This document shows positions 15,925-25,004 of a DNA stretch of 47,329 nt, in pieces. The number at the start of each line of letters is the position of its first letter. The first letter of the stretch is position 1. A program made the translations under genes and the position numbers. The notes beneath the pieces were generated by a model. The model saw only the letters and a program-made list of their open reading frames with translations. It did no database searches and was not told where the DNA came from. Source of the stretch: Caldivirga sp. UBA161 (GTDB lineage Archaea; Thermoproteota; Thermoprotei; Thermoproteales; Thermocladiaceae); assembly GCF_002506515.1 (NCBI RefSeq), contig NZ_DAXS01000007.1:1413-48741 (forward strand). The letters are read 5' to 3'.

Positions 15925-17352
15925 ATGGCTGTGGCCACTAGCCGTGAATTAAAGAGAAGCTCAGTGGGCTTCCTGGGTTCACTCTATAATTCACTTGCGG
16001 GTCAAGCTCCAGCATACAGTATAGCTGGTGGTGCTGCATTAATAATGGGTAGTGCTAAGGCTGCTGCGCCATTAGCCATGTTAATAACACTACTCGGCGT
16101 CTTAACAATAGTTTACTCAATATTCGCTACTGCACGTAGGTATCCTCATGCAGCAAGCTTTTACGCCTACGTGGCAAATACAATTAACTCTAGGGTTGGA
16201 TTCCTAAACGGTATTGTATATACCATATTCTACAGTATAGTGGGCATTGGGTCAGTTGCTGTGGCATTTGCTTACCTGGGTGTTGAGGGTATTTATGCGG
16301 TTACTGGCCAACAGATTAATCCATTCATTCTACTACCAATACCAGTAGTGCTTGCCCTAGTCCCAGCTGTATTAGGTATAAGGCCGAGTATTAGGACTGA
16401 GGCTACTTTAACCAGTATTGAGATAGCTGTACTATTAATCTTCGCTGCATTAACCTTCATTACTAATATAAGTAAGCTTTCAGCATTACCTTTTACCATA
16501 AATGGAGCATTCGCATCAACCCCCTTAGGTGCATTATCAGCATTATCAGGTGGTTTAGTCTTCGCAATAACTTACTTCATGGGTTTTGAAGTTAGTACTC
16601 AATTATCTGAGGAGGTTAAGGACCCGAGGAGGAATGTACCTGTGAGCACGCTATGGGCTACTGCGCTTATGGGCATATTATACGTACTCGTCACTTACTC
16701 AATACTTGTCAACATTGGTTACTCACAGTATGCTGTGGATAATTTTGTGAATGAGGCTTCAGGCATGGGTGTTAACCCAGTTTACACACTCATCGCCCAC
16801 TATTTAGGTGAACCAGGCCTATTATTGTTTGCAGTAAGCGTTATTATTAGTGTGTTCAGCTGCTACTTAGCCACATTAAATGCCACAGCCAGGATGCTTT
16901 ATGGTATGGCTAGGGATGGCTTATTACCAGCCTGGCTCTCCGATACTCACCCAAAATATGGGAGCCCACATAAGGCCCTCTACTTCAGTACAGCCATATC
17001 ATTATTAACCATAGTACTGGCTTACTTAGCATCATACTTAAGCGGCTACATTAAGCCAATTCAGTTAACATACAATGCAATGCAGTACGCCTACGCCATA
17101 GACTCACTCTACTATGTAATAAGCCTAATATTAGTGGCGGTGGGGGCACTTATGATTGTTAAGCTATATGGTAAAGTCATTATAGCAATTGGTATTGCCC
17201 TACTGGCAACAACACTATATTACTCAGTAACCAATCAAGTATTACTCTACATACTAGTAGCGTCAATAGTATTAACAATTATCATAGAGTACACGATATT
17301 GAGGGATAGGTTAAGGAGAATTAAGTATTCAGTTTGCTTAAATTGTGGTTAA
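15925..17352 (+). CDS. APC-family amino acid permease
   Basis: This is a roughly 475-residue polytopic transporter of the amino acid-polyamine-organocation superfamily, importing amino acids or amines. About twelve hydrophobic segments are seen. Family pieces include GFLGSLYNSLAGQAPAYSI in TM1, YFMGFEVSTQLSEEVKDPRR at the TM6-7 loop, and ARMLYGMARDGLLPAWLSD near TM8. A TTG at 15907 would add six residues, but ATG 15925 fits better with the TATA-like gtttaataag at about 15885-15894. The C-terminus ends in an unusual VCLNCG. Substrate is not predictable; the gene lies between an aldehyde dehydrogenase and an IolB-like cupin. Confidence 0.88.
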   Translation: MAVATSRELKRSSVGFLGSLYNSLAGQAPAYSIAGGAALIMGSAKAAAPLAMLITLLGVLTIVYSIFATARRYPHAASFYAYVANTINSRVGFLNGIVYTIFYSIVGIGSVAVAFAYLGVEGIYAVTGQQINPFILLPIPVVLALVPAVLGIRPSIRTEATLTSIEIAVLLIFAALTFITNISKLSALPFTINGAFASTPLGALSALSGGLVFAITYFMGFEVSTQLSEEVKDPRRNVPVSTLWATALMGILYVLVTYSILVNIGYSQYAVDNFVNEASGMGVNPVYTLIAHYLGEPGLLLFAVSVIISVFSCYLATLNATARMLYGMARDGLLPAWLSDTHPKYGSPHKALYFSTAISLLTIVLAYLASYLSGYIKPIQLTYNAMQYAYAIDSLYYVISLILVAVGALMIVKLYGKVIIAIGIALLATTLYYSVTNQVLLYILVASIVLTIIIEYTILRDRLRRIKYSVCLNCG

Positions 17353-17358
17353 CTACAA

Positions 17359-18099
17359 TTACTTACCTAGCCTTAAGTGGGTTTGACCCATTGGTAGCCC
17401 ACTGTATAGTGGATGCATGTTAACTGCAAGTGTCCTCTGCCCCCTTGGGGCAGCTATAACCCATGCATAGCTTATCCTATTAATCGTTGATGCTACGTTG
17501 GGATGGTAGCCTTTCCTTATTAAAACCACATCGAAGTCATGCACCACATATGCTAATTCCTCCTCTTCGCTCAGAATAAATTGAGCAGCGAAGCCAGGGT
17601 CTACGCCATAGAATATGTAGGCCTCAGGCTTCCCATCATGCCTATGAGGTGGGTAGGAGGTCCAGTTGCCAACAGACCCCTCAGTATAACCCATTAGGAA
17701 GGAGTCTGCTGGATCGCCTTCACCTATCATTGTGTATACACTCCTCTCATAGGGTGGAACACCAGATATCACTGGTTTTACTGACCCCCTCCTCTTCACG
17801 TAAAATTCCCTAACGTTATCAGCCCATGATTCAGCTAAGTAGGCTAATGTACCTGGGTTTAACTCAACCTTTAAACTTGATCCCTTAGGAATATATGCGG
17901 CATCAAAGCTGCTCATGTGTACACCGTTAATGCTCACAGACCCCTTTAACGTAAATAATAATCCCTCACCATTATTAATATTAATTACTGTTGATACCAC
18001 CTTACTGGTAGTTATTGAACTAAGCTTGAAGTAGCCATCCTCAAACACCTTAACCCACTCATTATCCACCTTATGATAATCCCTATACCTGAAAATCAT
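17359..18099 (-). CDS. iolB: IolB-like 5-deoxy-glucuronate isomerase family protein
   Basis: This 246-residue bicupin resembles IolB, which isomerises 5-deoxy-glucuronate in myo-inositol catabolism. The signature is in the second half: GSVGNWTSYPPHRHDGKPEAYIFYG, with the metal-binding His-x-His and Glu, then the late VIRKGYHPNVAS-like LIRKGYHPN with the fourth ligand His, and AVNMHPLYSG. Length is slightly below bacterial IolB (about 270). No other inositol genes are in the window, so the substrate may be a different uronate. A TATA element (ccttataaaa on the plus strand, about 18119-18128) lies 25 bases from the ATG. It is convergent with the permease, with a 6-base gap. Confidence 0.75.
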   Translation of the reverse strand: MIFRYRDYHKVDNEWVKVFEDGYFKLSSITTSKVVSTVININNGEGLLFTLKGSVSINGVHMSSFDAAYIPKGSSLKVELNPGTLAYLAESWADNVREFYVKRRGSVKPVISGVPPYERSVYTMIGEGDPADSFLMGYTEGSVGNWTSYPPHRHDGKPEAYIFYGVDPGFAAQFILSEEEELAYVVHDFDVVLIRKGYHPNVASTINRISYAWVIAAPRGQRTLAVNMHPLYSGLPMGQTHLRLGK

Positions 18100-18311
18100 A
18101 ATAGGGCAATACGCTGGATCCTTATAAAAATTAAATAGAAATAGTACGAGAACCTACACATTAAGCAACCTAATGGGTGTACTTCAATTAACTTTTATAT
18201 GCATTCCTGAACCTTAACCCTTAAGGTGTATTATTTGATTAAATGTATGCATTGGTGTTAAGGTTAAAGGTAAATCATTAATGGCATCAGTATATTGGAA
18301 ATTAAAGATTA

Positions 18312-18980
18312 TCAGCTACTATTAACCTTATTGAATTCACTTGATAGGAATTGATTAAACTCAACACCATTAATAGTCATTGTAATGCTGTAGAAACCTG
18401 AGAGGGTATGCTTAGTTATATATGCCTTCGTGAGTACTCCATTTAACGATATGCAGAGGGTTACATTATAAGATTGCGCACTACTATTCGATACTGATGC
18501 ATAGCAGTAACTGTATATGCCATTAACGTTAATTCTAGATAAGAAACTCCATGATGAGGATGATAATGAGTTAATCAAAGGTAATTCAGAAGGTGACGTA
18601 TGCTGGCAGTAACTTAAAGTTAACCCACTCATAAGTGCCACGCATAAGTTATATTCATTATTACCAATATTATTCATTGCCACTAGGGTATTGGTTTGAT
18701 TCCTAAGGCTTAATATAAGTAGGACCTTATTTAATGTATTCTGGGACCAGGTTATGCTTGGTCCAATAATTGATGATGAAATACCTATTATACCGAAGAT
18801 ACTTATACTTCCACTATACGTAATAGTGTAGTTAGCGGTGTATGTTGAACTACTCCACTTGCTCAACATTACCGTTGGGCTAGGCTTAGCTGGTGGGGTT
18901 AGCAGCATGTAGGATAATACGCCAACTACGGCTACGATTATCACTATGGCAACTACTATAATTAACCTAAGCCTACTCAT
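18312..18980 (-). CDS. Hypothetical membrane-anchored extracytoplasmic protein
   Basis: The 222-residue product starts with basic residues and one strong hydrophobic helix (residues 6-27, LIIVVAIVIIVAVVGVLSYM). A Pro/Ser/Thr-rich stretch and a beta-rich domain dense in Ser, Asn and Thr follow. Several N-x-S/T sequons suggest surface glycosylation. Three cysteines lie near the middle and end. The topology is an N-terminal anchor or signal with the bulk outside the cell. The family is not recognised; position gives no functional link. Confidence 0.65.
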   Translation of the reverse strand: MSRLRLIIVVAIVIIVAVVGVLSYMLLTPPAKPSPTVMLSKWSSSTYTANYTITYSGSISIFGIIGISSSIIGPSITWSQNTLNKVLLILSLRNQTNTLVAMNNIGNNEYNLCVALMSGLTLSYCQHTSPSELPLINSLSSSSWSFLSRINVNGIYSYCYASVSNSSAQSYNVTLCISLNGVLTKAYITKHTLSGFYSITMTINGVEFNQFLSSEFNKVNSS

Positions 18981-19148
18981 ACCTAGGTTTTTATGTTGGG
19001 ATTTAATAAGTTATCGTCATCCTTAACTAACCCATGATTAAGCTCAGTTAAGTCTCTGTATTTTGCTTCGGATTAATGATTGTGAAGTACAGTAGTTACT
19101 TAATACTCGCATAAAATATATTAAGTACTTACCACTCTTAGTAACACA

Positions 19149-20162
19149 GTGGGTACTTTAAAGTATAGTGCATATGGTATTGTTACACTAGCTGGATACA
19201 TACTTTTCTTAGCCTCCCTTAGGCTAACCAATATAGCCGCTGGAGTCTTATTCATAGCCATGTTCACTTTATCCCAATTAATAGGCCTACTCCTAGTGTC
19301 AAGAATAGGGGCCGGTGATACACTCTCAATCGCCTTATCAATAGGTGCAGTTGGTAGTTTCATTCATGCATTAAATAACTCGTACATTGGTAACTCATTA
19401 TTAGGCTTAGGAATGGGGCTTTACTTCATGGCGTTAATAGGGGTTATTGGAATAATATTAAGCAGTAGTGGTTTAATAGACTATATAATGTATGTTTATT
19501 CAGGCTTATTCGGCGTTGGTTTAGTAATAGGTGTTTTATCATCAGTACTTAACAGTAGCGTACTCTTCATAACTATAACAGTCCTAATGCTTTCATTATC
19601 ATTCTACTTATCCTTATCCTCGATTTACTTCAAGCCGAGGGGAACTAAGTTAAGATATGCAGTAACTAATCAAGCAATGTTCATAATAGCTGTGTTTGTG
19701 TCCTTCTCCCTACCATATATGGTTTCCTCAGCCATATTACTGTCTAAGTATTGGCTTGGTTCACTATACGTATTGTCAATACCATTATCAATAATTCCAG
19801 TGCACCTAATGGTTAAGAGGTGGGGATTATCATATTCATTAAGGCTTTCAATAATTATGCTTGCTGCATCATCGATATTAACCTACATTTTCAATAACCA
19901 ATTCGCTTTAATCGCAGTGGCTGCATCATCAATGATGATTTACTCAATAATTCTTCAATTGCTTGCATCAATTTCAAGCCCAATACTCTACATGCCTACC
20001 CTGGCGGTAGCCTATGGAATATCATCAGTGTTAACAATCCCAATAGGGTTAGCCCTAGGAATTAAGGTAGGTTACTTGGTAATTGGGTTAATGTCATTAC
20101 TACTAATACTACTGCTTAAGATCATTAAGGAGCCTGTTTACCAAGTTCCTAAGGCTAATTAA
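19149..20162 (+). CDS. Hypothetical polytopic membrane protein, 337 aa
   Basis: The protein is nearly all hydrophobic, with about ten predicted membrane helices and few charged residues outside short loops (for example FKPRGTKLRY near residue 158 and MVKRWGLSYSLRL near residue 220). I find no transporter signature. The start is a GTG; the AT-rich stretch aatatattaag at 19117-19127 could be its TATA element. It is 28 bases upstream of the asparaginase gene, which has its own TATA-like sequence, so the two may or may not share a transcript. Confidence 0.6.
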   Translation: MGTLKYSAYGIVTLAGYILFLASLRLTNIAAGVLFIAMFTLSQLIGLLLVSRIGAGDTLSIALSIGAVGSFIHALNNSYIGNSLLGLGMGLYFMALIGVIGIILSSSGLIDYIMYVYSGLFGVGLVIGVLSSVLNSSVLFITITVLMLSLSFYLSLSSIYFKPRGTKLRYAVTNQAMFIIAVFVSFSLPYMVSSAILLSKYWLGSLYVLSIPLSIIPVHLMVKRWGLSYSLRLSIIMLAASSILTYIFNNQFALIAVAASSMMIYSIILQLLASISSPILYMPTLAVAYGISSVLTIPIGLALGIKVGYLVIGLMSLLLILLLKIIKEPVYQVPKAN

Positions 20163-20190
20163 TTTAAAAGGTTCATTTAAGCACCCTCAA

Positions 20191-21138
20191 GTGGAGCCAA
20201 TAATAGTGATTCACGGTGGCGCAGGTGGATATAGGTTCAGTAATGATGAGGAGAGGCTTAAGTATGTGAAGGAGCTTGAAAATGCAACCATTAATGGGCT
20301 TAAGGCATTACAGAATGGAAGCGCAGTGGATGCTGTTGAGGCTGCAGTATCCGATATGGAGGATTCAGGGTTCTTCGATGCTGGTAAGGGTTCGGTCCTA
20401 ACCATAAGTGGTAATGTGGAGGTGGATGCTGGTATAATGGATGGGGGATCAATGAGGATAGGGGCGGTGGCCGCGGTTAAGAATGTAGCCAACCCAATTA
20501 AGTTGGCTAGAATGGTTATGGAGAAGACAAACCACGTCATTATTACCGGGGATGGGGCAACGGAATTAGCTAGGTTATGGAAACTATATACACCAACGCA
20601 TAAACTCTACAGTGACGCTAAGTCAAGGAGGTATGAGGATATGCTTAGGGATTACATGAACGGTAAAGGTTACTTCAGCAGCAACCTTAAGTTAATTAGT
20701 GAATTAGGAATAGGAGATACTGTGGGGGCTGTGGCGTTGGATAAGGATGGTAACTTAGCTGCCGGTACATCCACGGGTGGTGTGTGGCTGAAGCTTGACG
20801 GCAGGGTTGGTGACTCACCAATACCTGGGGCAGGCTATTGGGCTCAAAACGGTGTTGCAGCCTTCTCAGCCTCAGGGCTGGGAGAGATCATAGTGAGGAG
20901 CATGATTTGCATTAGGGCAGCTTACCTAGTTGAGAATGGGTTAAGCATAGGGGAGGCGTTAAGGAGGGTTGTGGGTAATGTTACTGAGAGGTATGGTAAC
21001 GGGTTGGTTGGCGTAATAGGAATTGATGCTAAAGGTAACGTTGCCTCCTCATTTAATACAAGCGCCATGGCCAGGGCCTGGGGGAAGGGGGGTAGAGTTA
21101 TGAGGATTGCCTTCTACCCTGATGATGCATGGCCATAG
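20191..21138 (+). CDS. Isoaspartyl peptidase / plant-type L-asparaginase
   Basis: This 315-residue Ntn-hydrolase precursor cleaves itself into two subunits at an internal threonine, which becomes the nucleophile. The opening IVIHGGAGGYRF, the segment GSAVDAVEAAVSDMEDSGFF, and GKGSVLTISGNVEVDAGIMDG are classic. The cleavage site is in GIGDTVGAVALDKDGNLAAG (Thr near residue 179), followed by STGGVWLKLDGRVGDSPIPG. It hydrolyses isoaspartyl dipeptides and often asparagine, useful for damaged-protein turnover at high temperature. GTG 20191 is preceded by aatttaaaag about 25 bases upstream, fitting a leaderless start. Confidence 0.93.
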   Translation: MEPIIVIHGGAGGYRFSNDEERLKYVKELENATINGLKALQNGSAVDAVEAAVSDMEDSGFFDAGKGSVLTISGNVEVDAGIMDGGSMRIGAVAAVKNVANPIKLARMVMEKTNHVIITGDGATELARLWKLYTPTHKLYSDAKSRRYEDMLRDYMNGKGYFSSNLKLISELGIGDTVGAVALDKDGNLAAGTSTGGVWLKLDGRVGDSPIPGAGYWAQNGVAAFSASGLGEIIVRSMICIRAAYLVENGLSIGEALRRVVGNVTERYGNGLVGVIGIDAKGNVASSFNTSAMARAWGKGGRVMRIAFYPDDAWP

Positions 21139-21166
21139 GTATTAAACCGTGAACGGTGCATGAGTA

Positions 21167-21967
21167 ATGCAGTACCAGCATGCTGTGGCGAGGCTACCTG
21201 AGGATTTAAGGGCCATGGTGTGTAAGTGGTTAAGACTAGGTGTGGTTGATAATGAAGGTGGATTAATTAAGTCAGCCTACGTAACATTAGATGGCTCAAT
21301 AATGCTGGTGGGTGATGTTGTTAAAAGATTTGAGGAGAGTGGTGTGGGGTTGAGGATAAGTAATGGGCTTTACCTGCAGGAATTCTTCAATTGGATACCG
21401 TGGATTAATGGACTCTGCGAAGAGGTGGGGGTTGAGGAGGTTGAACCCATTGGTATGAGGCTGCTGGGCTTCTCACCATTCCCATACCTAGAGTATGGGG
21501 ATGTGGTGAGTGGGTATGTTAAGGTTATTGAGGCTTATGGCAAGTACATAAGTGGTTCATATAATGATGCCCTCTATAGGATATGGGGGCTTGGTGGCGT
21601 GAGGTTTGATGAACAGGTTGACTTAGTCATAATAGCTGATGACGAATTGATAGCACATCACTTCCTAGACATTAGGAGAACCGAACACAGAGGTTTCACT
21701 GTGTCAGCTAGGTACCTTTCATTTGGTTTCGATAGATCAATACTAGTTCATCCATTTGTAAGTGATGTAATTCATAGGGAGGTAGCTAAAAGCATGCTGA
21801 ATAGGAATGATGTTAAACCAGTGGGCTACTTTACAGTGAATTATGATGAAAGTGAAATACTTGATGTAGTAATCTATAAGTGGCCTTTAATAAACCCACT
21901 ACCACTCATTAGTAGGACTGTGGCGGAAAGGAATATTCATATTAAGGACCTGATAAGGTATAAGTAA
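21167..21967 (+). CDS. Hypothetical protein, 266 aa
   Basis: The family is not recognised. It is a soluble alpha/beta protein with many aromatic residues, no membrane segment and no obvious nucleotide-binding loop. Potential conserved spots are the tryptophan-rich LQEFFNWIPWINGLCEE (near residue 65), the DLVIIADDELIAHHFLDIRR stretch with paired acidic and His residues (near residue 155), and VHPFVSDVIHREVAK. It starts 28 bases after the asparaginase stop on the same strand, so cotranscription is likely. Confidence 0.65.
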   Translation: MQYQHAVARLPEDLRAMVCKWLRLGVVDNEGGLIKSAYVTLDGSIMLVGDVVKRFEESGVGLRISNGLYLQEFFNWIPWINGLCEEVGVEEVEPIGMRLLGFSPFPYLEYGDVVSGYVKVIEAYGKYISGSYNDALYRIWGLGGVRFDEQVDLVIIADDELIAHHFLDIRRTEHRGFTVSARYLSFGFDRSILVHPFVSDVIHREVAKSMLNRNDVKPVGYFTVNYDESEILDVVIYKWPLINPLPLISRTVAERNIHIKDLIRYK

Positions 21968-22082
21968 GATTCCTAAGCTTATAGGCGGTGGTTAAATGGC
22001 CATCAATACTAAGTATAATGTTAAATCATAAGTGGTGATAATTTAAGTAACGTTTAATAAGTGGACTTAAGGTACTTTAGGT

Positions 22083-22409
22083 ATGAGTACAAGTAACGAT
22101 CCATACGCTTTAATTGAGGCTAAGGTTAAGGAAGCTGAGGGATTATTAAGCAATGTTAAGGGTGTTAAGGTGTTTCAATTCAAGGGTAATGATTATGAAC
22201 CCTTCTACGTAATGATTAATAATGGATCATTAATAATTAATAAGGGTACTTACAGCAACCCAACGTTAACAATTCAAGTTTCAGGGGATATTCTTGTTAA
22301 ATTGCTTAATGGGCAAATAGACCCAGTTCAAGCATATTTAAGTGGTTTAATTAAGTTAAGCGGTGATTTAATGGAAGCCATGGCTTTAGTATCTCTCATT
22401 ACTCATTAG
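22083..22409 (+). CDS. SCP2 sterol-carrier-like domain protein
   Basis: This 108-residue single-domain protein resembles the SCP2 lipid-binding fold. A beta-sheet front (FYVMINNGSLIINKGTYSNP) leads to the typical TLTIQVSGDILVKLLNGQID and the helical end AYLSGLIKLSGDLMEAMALV. SCP2 domains hold fatty acyl or other hydrophobic ligands; in archaea the ligand is unknown. A TATA-like gtttaataag at about 22050-22059 precedes the ATG by about 28 bases. It is convergent with threonine synthase, with a 5-base gap. Confidence 0.75.
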   Translation: MSTSNDPYALIEAKVKEAEGLLSNVKGVKVFQFKGNDYEPFYVMINNGSLIINKGTYSNPTLTIQVSGDILVKLLNGQIDPVQAYLSGLIKLSGDLMEAMALVSLITH

Positions 22410-22414
22410 TCATT

Positions 22415-23530
22415 TTATTTGACTGAATCAGGATCCTTTAAACCATGCCCAGTTAACACCAGTACAGTGCACTCACCATTGCTTATCACGCCGTTTCTGA
22501 TTAATTTAACATAAGCAGCATATGTTGATGCACTGGCTGGTTCAACAAAGATACCCCTCCTAGCTAACCTACTTCTAGCAATCATTATCTCATTATCATT
22601 AACCGTAACCAATAACCCACTTGAATTATTAACAGCCTTAAGAGCCTTAAGCCAATTCACTGGCCTACCAATCCTTATCGCTGACGCCACAGTCTTAGGC
22701 TCCTTAACCTCAATTAACTCATTAGCCCCCCTCCTCCATGTTTCATAAAGTGGCGATGCGCCCTCAGCCTGAACACCAATCATTCTAGGAATCTTATCTA
22801 TTAACCCAACTTGCATTAATTCCCAGAAACCCTTCCATATTGCGTATATGTTACCTGCATTGCCAACAGGCACTATTACATTATCTGGTGCTTTAATGTC
22901 CTCATACACCTCATAGGCTATGCTCTTTTGCCCCTCAAGCCTCCAGACGTTTATTGAGTTTAGGGAGTATGCCTTACCAGCCTTAAACATACTCATTGCC
23001 TCAGTTAACGCATCATCAAAGTAACCATTGATACTCATTATGTCTGCACCATGGATAATTGATTGAACTAACTTCCCCCTAGCTACCTTACCACTGGGTA
23101 AGAGCACTATGGTCCTTAACCCAGCCCTGGCACCATAAGCTGAGGCTGAGGCTGCAGTATTACCGGTGGATGCAACAACAATATTACTAACCCCTATTGC
23201 CTTAGCTAAACTAACCCCAATAGCCATACCCCTATCCTTAAATGAACCAGTTGGATTAAGGCCCTCAAACTTACCGAATAAACCCTTACTAATCCTTATT
23301 AATGGCGTCCCACCCTCATTAAGCGTAATCCTATGCTTAGGTTCAGGCAGTAACTGGGAATACGACCAAACACCCAGCCTTCTCCTATACTTAAGTTTAA
23401 CATCCTTAGGCACCTCAGCCAGAATAGCCTCCATTAGTGAGCCGCATCTTGGGCATGTGAACCTACCCGCCTCAGGTTGGGTTTCATACCCACATTTAGG
23501 GCATTTAAAAATATACTTACCTAACCCTAT
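22415..23530 (-). CDS. thrC: Threonine synthase, start codon unclear
   Basis: This PLP enzyme (fold type II) converts O-phosphohomoserine to threonine. The lysine motif GLNPTGSFKDRGMAIG, the phosphate-binding loop VPVGNAGNIYAIWKG and STGNTAASASAYGARAG are clear. The only canonical start in frame is ATG at 23434, giving 339 residues, but the frame stays open upstream. There it encodes an N-terminal zinc ribbon (KCPKCGYETQPEAGRFTCPRCG, first Cys codon at 23501-23503) that many archaeal threonine synthases carry. No ATG, GTG or TTG occurs in frame between 23435 and the TAG at 23627-23629. A TATA-like ttataa at 23581-23586 would start transcription near 23555. Either a non-standard codon (ATA at 23528-23530 or ATT at 23510-23512) or a small indel is involved; the end given here is a compromise. 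Confidence 0.85.
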   Translation of the reverse strand: MGLGKYIFKCPKCGYETQPEAGRFTCPRCGSLMEAILAEVPKDVKLKYRRRLGVWSYSQLLPEPKHRITLNEGGTPLIRISKGLFGKFEGLNPTGSFKDRGMAIGVSLAKAIGVSNIVVASTGNTAASASAYGARAGLRTIVLLPSGKVARGKLVQSIIHGADIMSINGYFDDALTEAMSMFKAGKAYSLNSINVWRLEGQKSIAYEVYEDIKAPDNVIVPVGNAGNIYAIWKGFWELMQVGLIDKIPRMIGVQAEGASPLYETWRRGANELIEVKEPKTVASAIRIGRPVNWLKALKAVNNSSGLLVTVNDNEIMIARSRLARRGIFVEPASASTYAAYVKLIRNGVISNGECTVLVLTGHGLKDPDSVK

Positions 23531-23580
23531 CCTGTTTCCTCCACAACCCCCACCTGCTCTGAGGAGTTTACTTAAGCTAT

Positions 23581-23586
23581 TTATAA
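23581..23586 (-). promoter_or_regulatory. TATA box of threonine synthase
   Basis: On the minus strand acttataaatag is a near-consensus archaeal TATA box. It predicts transcription from about 23555, upstream of the encoded zinc ribbon, which supports the view that the longer protein is intended. Confidence 0.5.
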
Positions 23587-23634
23587 GTATTACTGGTAAT
23601 ATTGAGGAAATGGAGTATTGTGATTCCTAGGTGC

Positions 23635-23924
23635 AATTAAATTACAGCATTGGTGAGTGGGTTTAACCTTATTGAGGAGGAGAGGCAAAAAGGCATTTGA
23701 TTTTAAACGAAAGCCCGAGTTTTAACCCTCTGTTATTACAGTAGAGTAGCCTATTTATAAGTATTACTCCATGGTGTTTCAACGTATATTATACTAATGT
23801 AAGTAAAATAACAATAATATATTTAGCTAATTCCCCACAGTATTAGTAAGGCATTATTATACTTGCCTTAAAGCGTTTAAAGGGACCGTTTTATTAATAC
23901 CTAGGCTTAGTAGTTCGAGGAATC
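23635..23924. other. Intergenic region between divergent thrC and helicase genes
   Basis: There is no gene-like frame. Near the right end ttttattaatacc (about 23889-23901) is a TATA candidate about 28 bases before the helicase ATG. A second ttataagtattact word at about 23756-23769 repeats the one at the thrC promoter (23581-23594), so both may be upstream promoter copies or a duplicated segment. The rest is AT-rich without visible structure. Confidence 0.45.
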
Positions 23925-25004
23925 ATGGTTTTCAACCTACTTAAGGAACAGCTTAGGCAAGCAATAAGTGAATACGGTTTTAGTGAACCCACTGAGGTTC
24001 AAAGAAGCGTTATCCCTAAGATACTTAATGGCTTTAATGTAGCAATGCAGGCTAGGACTGGAAGCGGTAAGACTGCAGCATACTTGCTTCCAACCATGAA
24101 CATGATGAAGGGTAACTTAGGTGAGGCACTGGTAATTTCACCAACACGAGAGCTTGCGCTTCAAATAATGAATCAATTCCTAATCTTCAATAAGTACACT
24201 AAATTTAACAGTGCAGTTATCTATGGTGGTGTCGGATACGGTAGTCAAATTAAGGCTCTTAAGGATGCATCCCTAATAGTGGCAACCCCAGGTAGGCTAC
24301 TTGACCTCACTGATAGGTCAATTGTGGATTTAAGTAATGTTAAGTACTTTATTATTGATGAAGTAGATAGGATGCTTGATATGGGTTTCATAAATGATGT
24401 GTACACTATATCAAGCCTAACTAGTAATAGGAGGCAAACCCACGCGGCTACGGCAACATTACCCAGTGAGGTTCATGATGCTGTTAAGAGGATTTTAAGG
24501 AATCCAGTATTCATAAGGGTTAGTAATCATGAGTATGAATTACCAATGGTTGATCAATTAGTTTACCTTGTGAATGGCTCATGGAGGAGTAAGTATGAGT
24601 TAACTGGTAAAATAATTGAAGGTAAGTCAATAATATTTGCCAACACCAGGGAAAGGGCCTATAAATTGTATAGGCAGCTGCGGGATGATGGCTTAAGGGT
24701 GCTTCTACTGCATGGTGGCATGAGGCAGGAAGCTAGGGAAAGCGCTCTACATAGGTTTAGGGAATTGCCCACTGGTTCATTAATATCCACTGACTTAGCA
24801 TCAAGGGGGCTTGATATAATTGATGTAAGCCTAATACTTAACTTTGATGTGCCTAGGGATCCTGAAACGTACATACATAGGATAGGGAGGACAGCAAGGC
24901 TTAATAGGAGAGGTAAGGCAATAACCCTAGCCACTAGGGATGAGTTAAGAATATTAAATGAAGTAACTAAGTTAACTGGTTCAGATTACGTTTTGGCTAA
25001 TTAA
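23925..25004 (+). CDS. DEAD-box RNA helicase
   Basis: This 359-residue ATP-dependent RNA helicase has only the two RecA-like core domains. Motifs in order: Q motif (FSEPTEVQRSVIP), I ARTGSGKT (43-50), Ia PTRELALQ, Ib TPGRLLDL, II DEVD instead of DEAD, III-like TATLP, IV IIFANTRE, V STDLASRGLDI, and VI HRIGRTARLNR. The DEVD variant is seen in some functional relatives. No C-terminal RNA-binding domain is present. Likely roles are RNA unwinding in ribosome assembly or decay. Its 3' end overlaps the convergent prepilin peptidase gene by 24 bases. Confidence 0.92.
   Translation: MVFNLLKEQLRQAISEYGFSEPTEVQRSVIPKILNGFNVAMQARTGSGKTAAYLLPTMNMMKGNLGEALVISPTRELALQIMNQFLIFNKYTKFNSAVIYGGVGYGSQIKALKDASLIVATPGRLLDLTDRSIVDLSNVKYFIIDEVDRMLDMGFINDVYTISSLTSNRRQTHAATATLPSEVHDAVKRILRNPVFIRVSNHEYELPMVDQLVYLVNGSWRSKYELTGKIIEGKSIIFANTRERAYKLYRQLRDDGLRVLLLHGGMRQEARESALHRFRELPTGSLISTDLASRGLDIIDVSLILNFDVPRDPETYIHRIGRTARLNRRGKAITLATRDELRILNEVTKLTGSDYVLAN

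Noticed and set aside
23166..23630. 154-codon plus-strand ORF over the thrC 5' end
   Set aside because: It is the antisense shadow of threonine synthase and its zinc ribbon, and has proline/leucine-rich composition without motifs.
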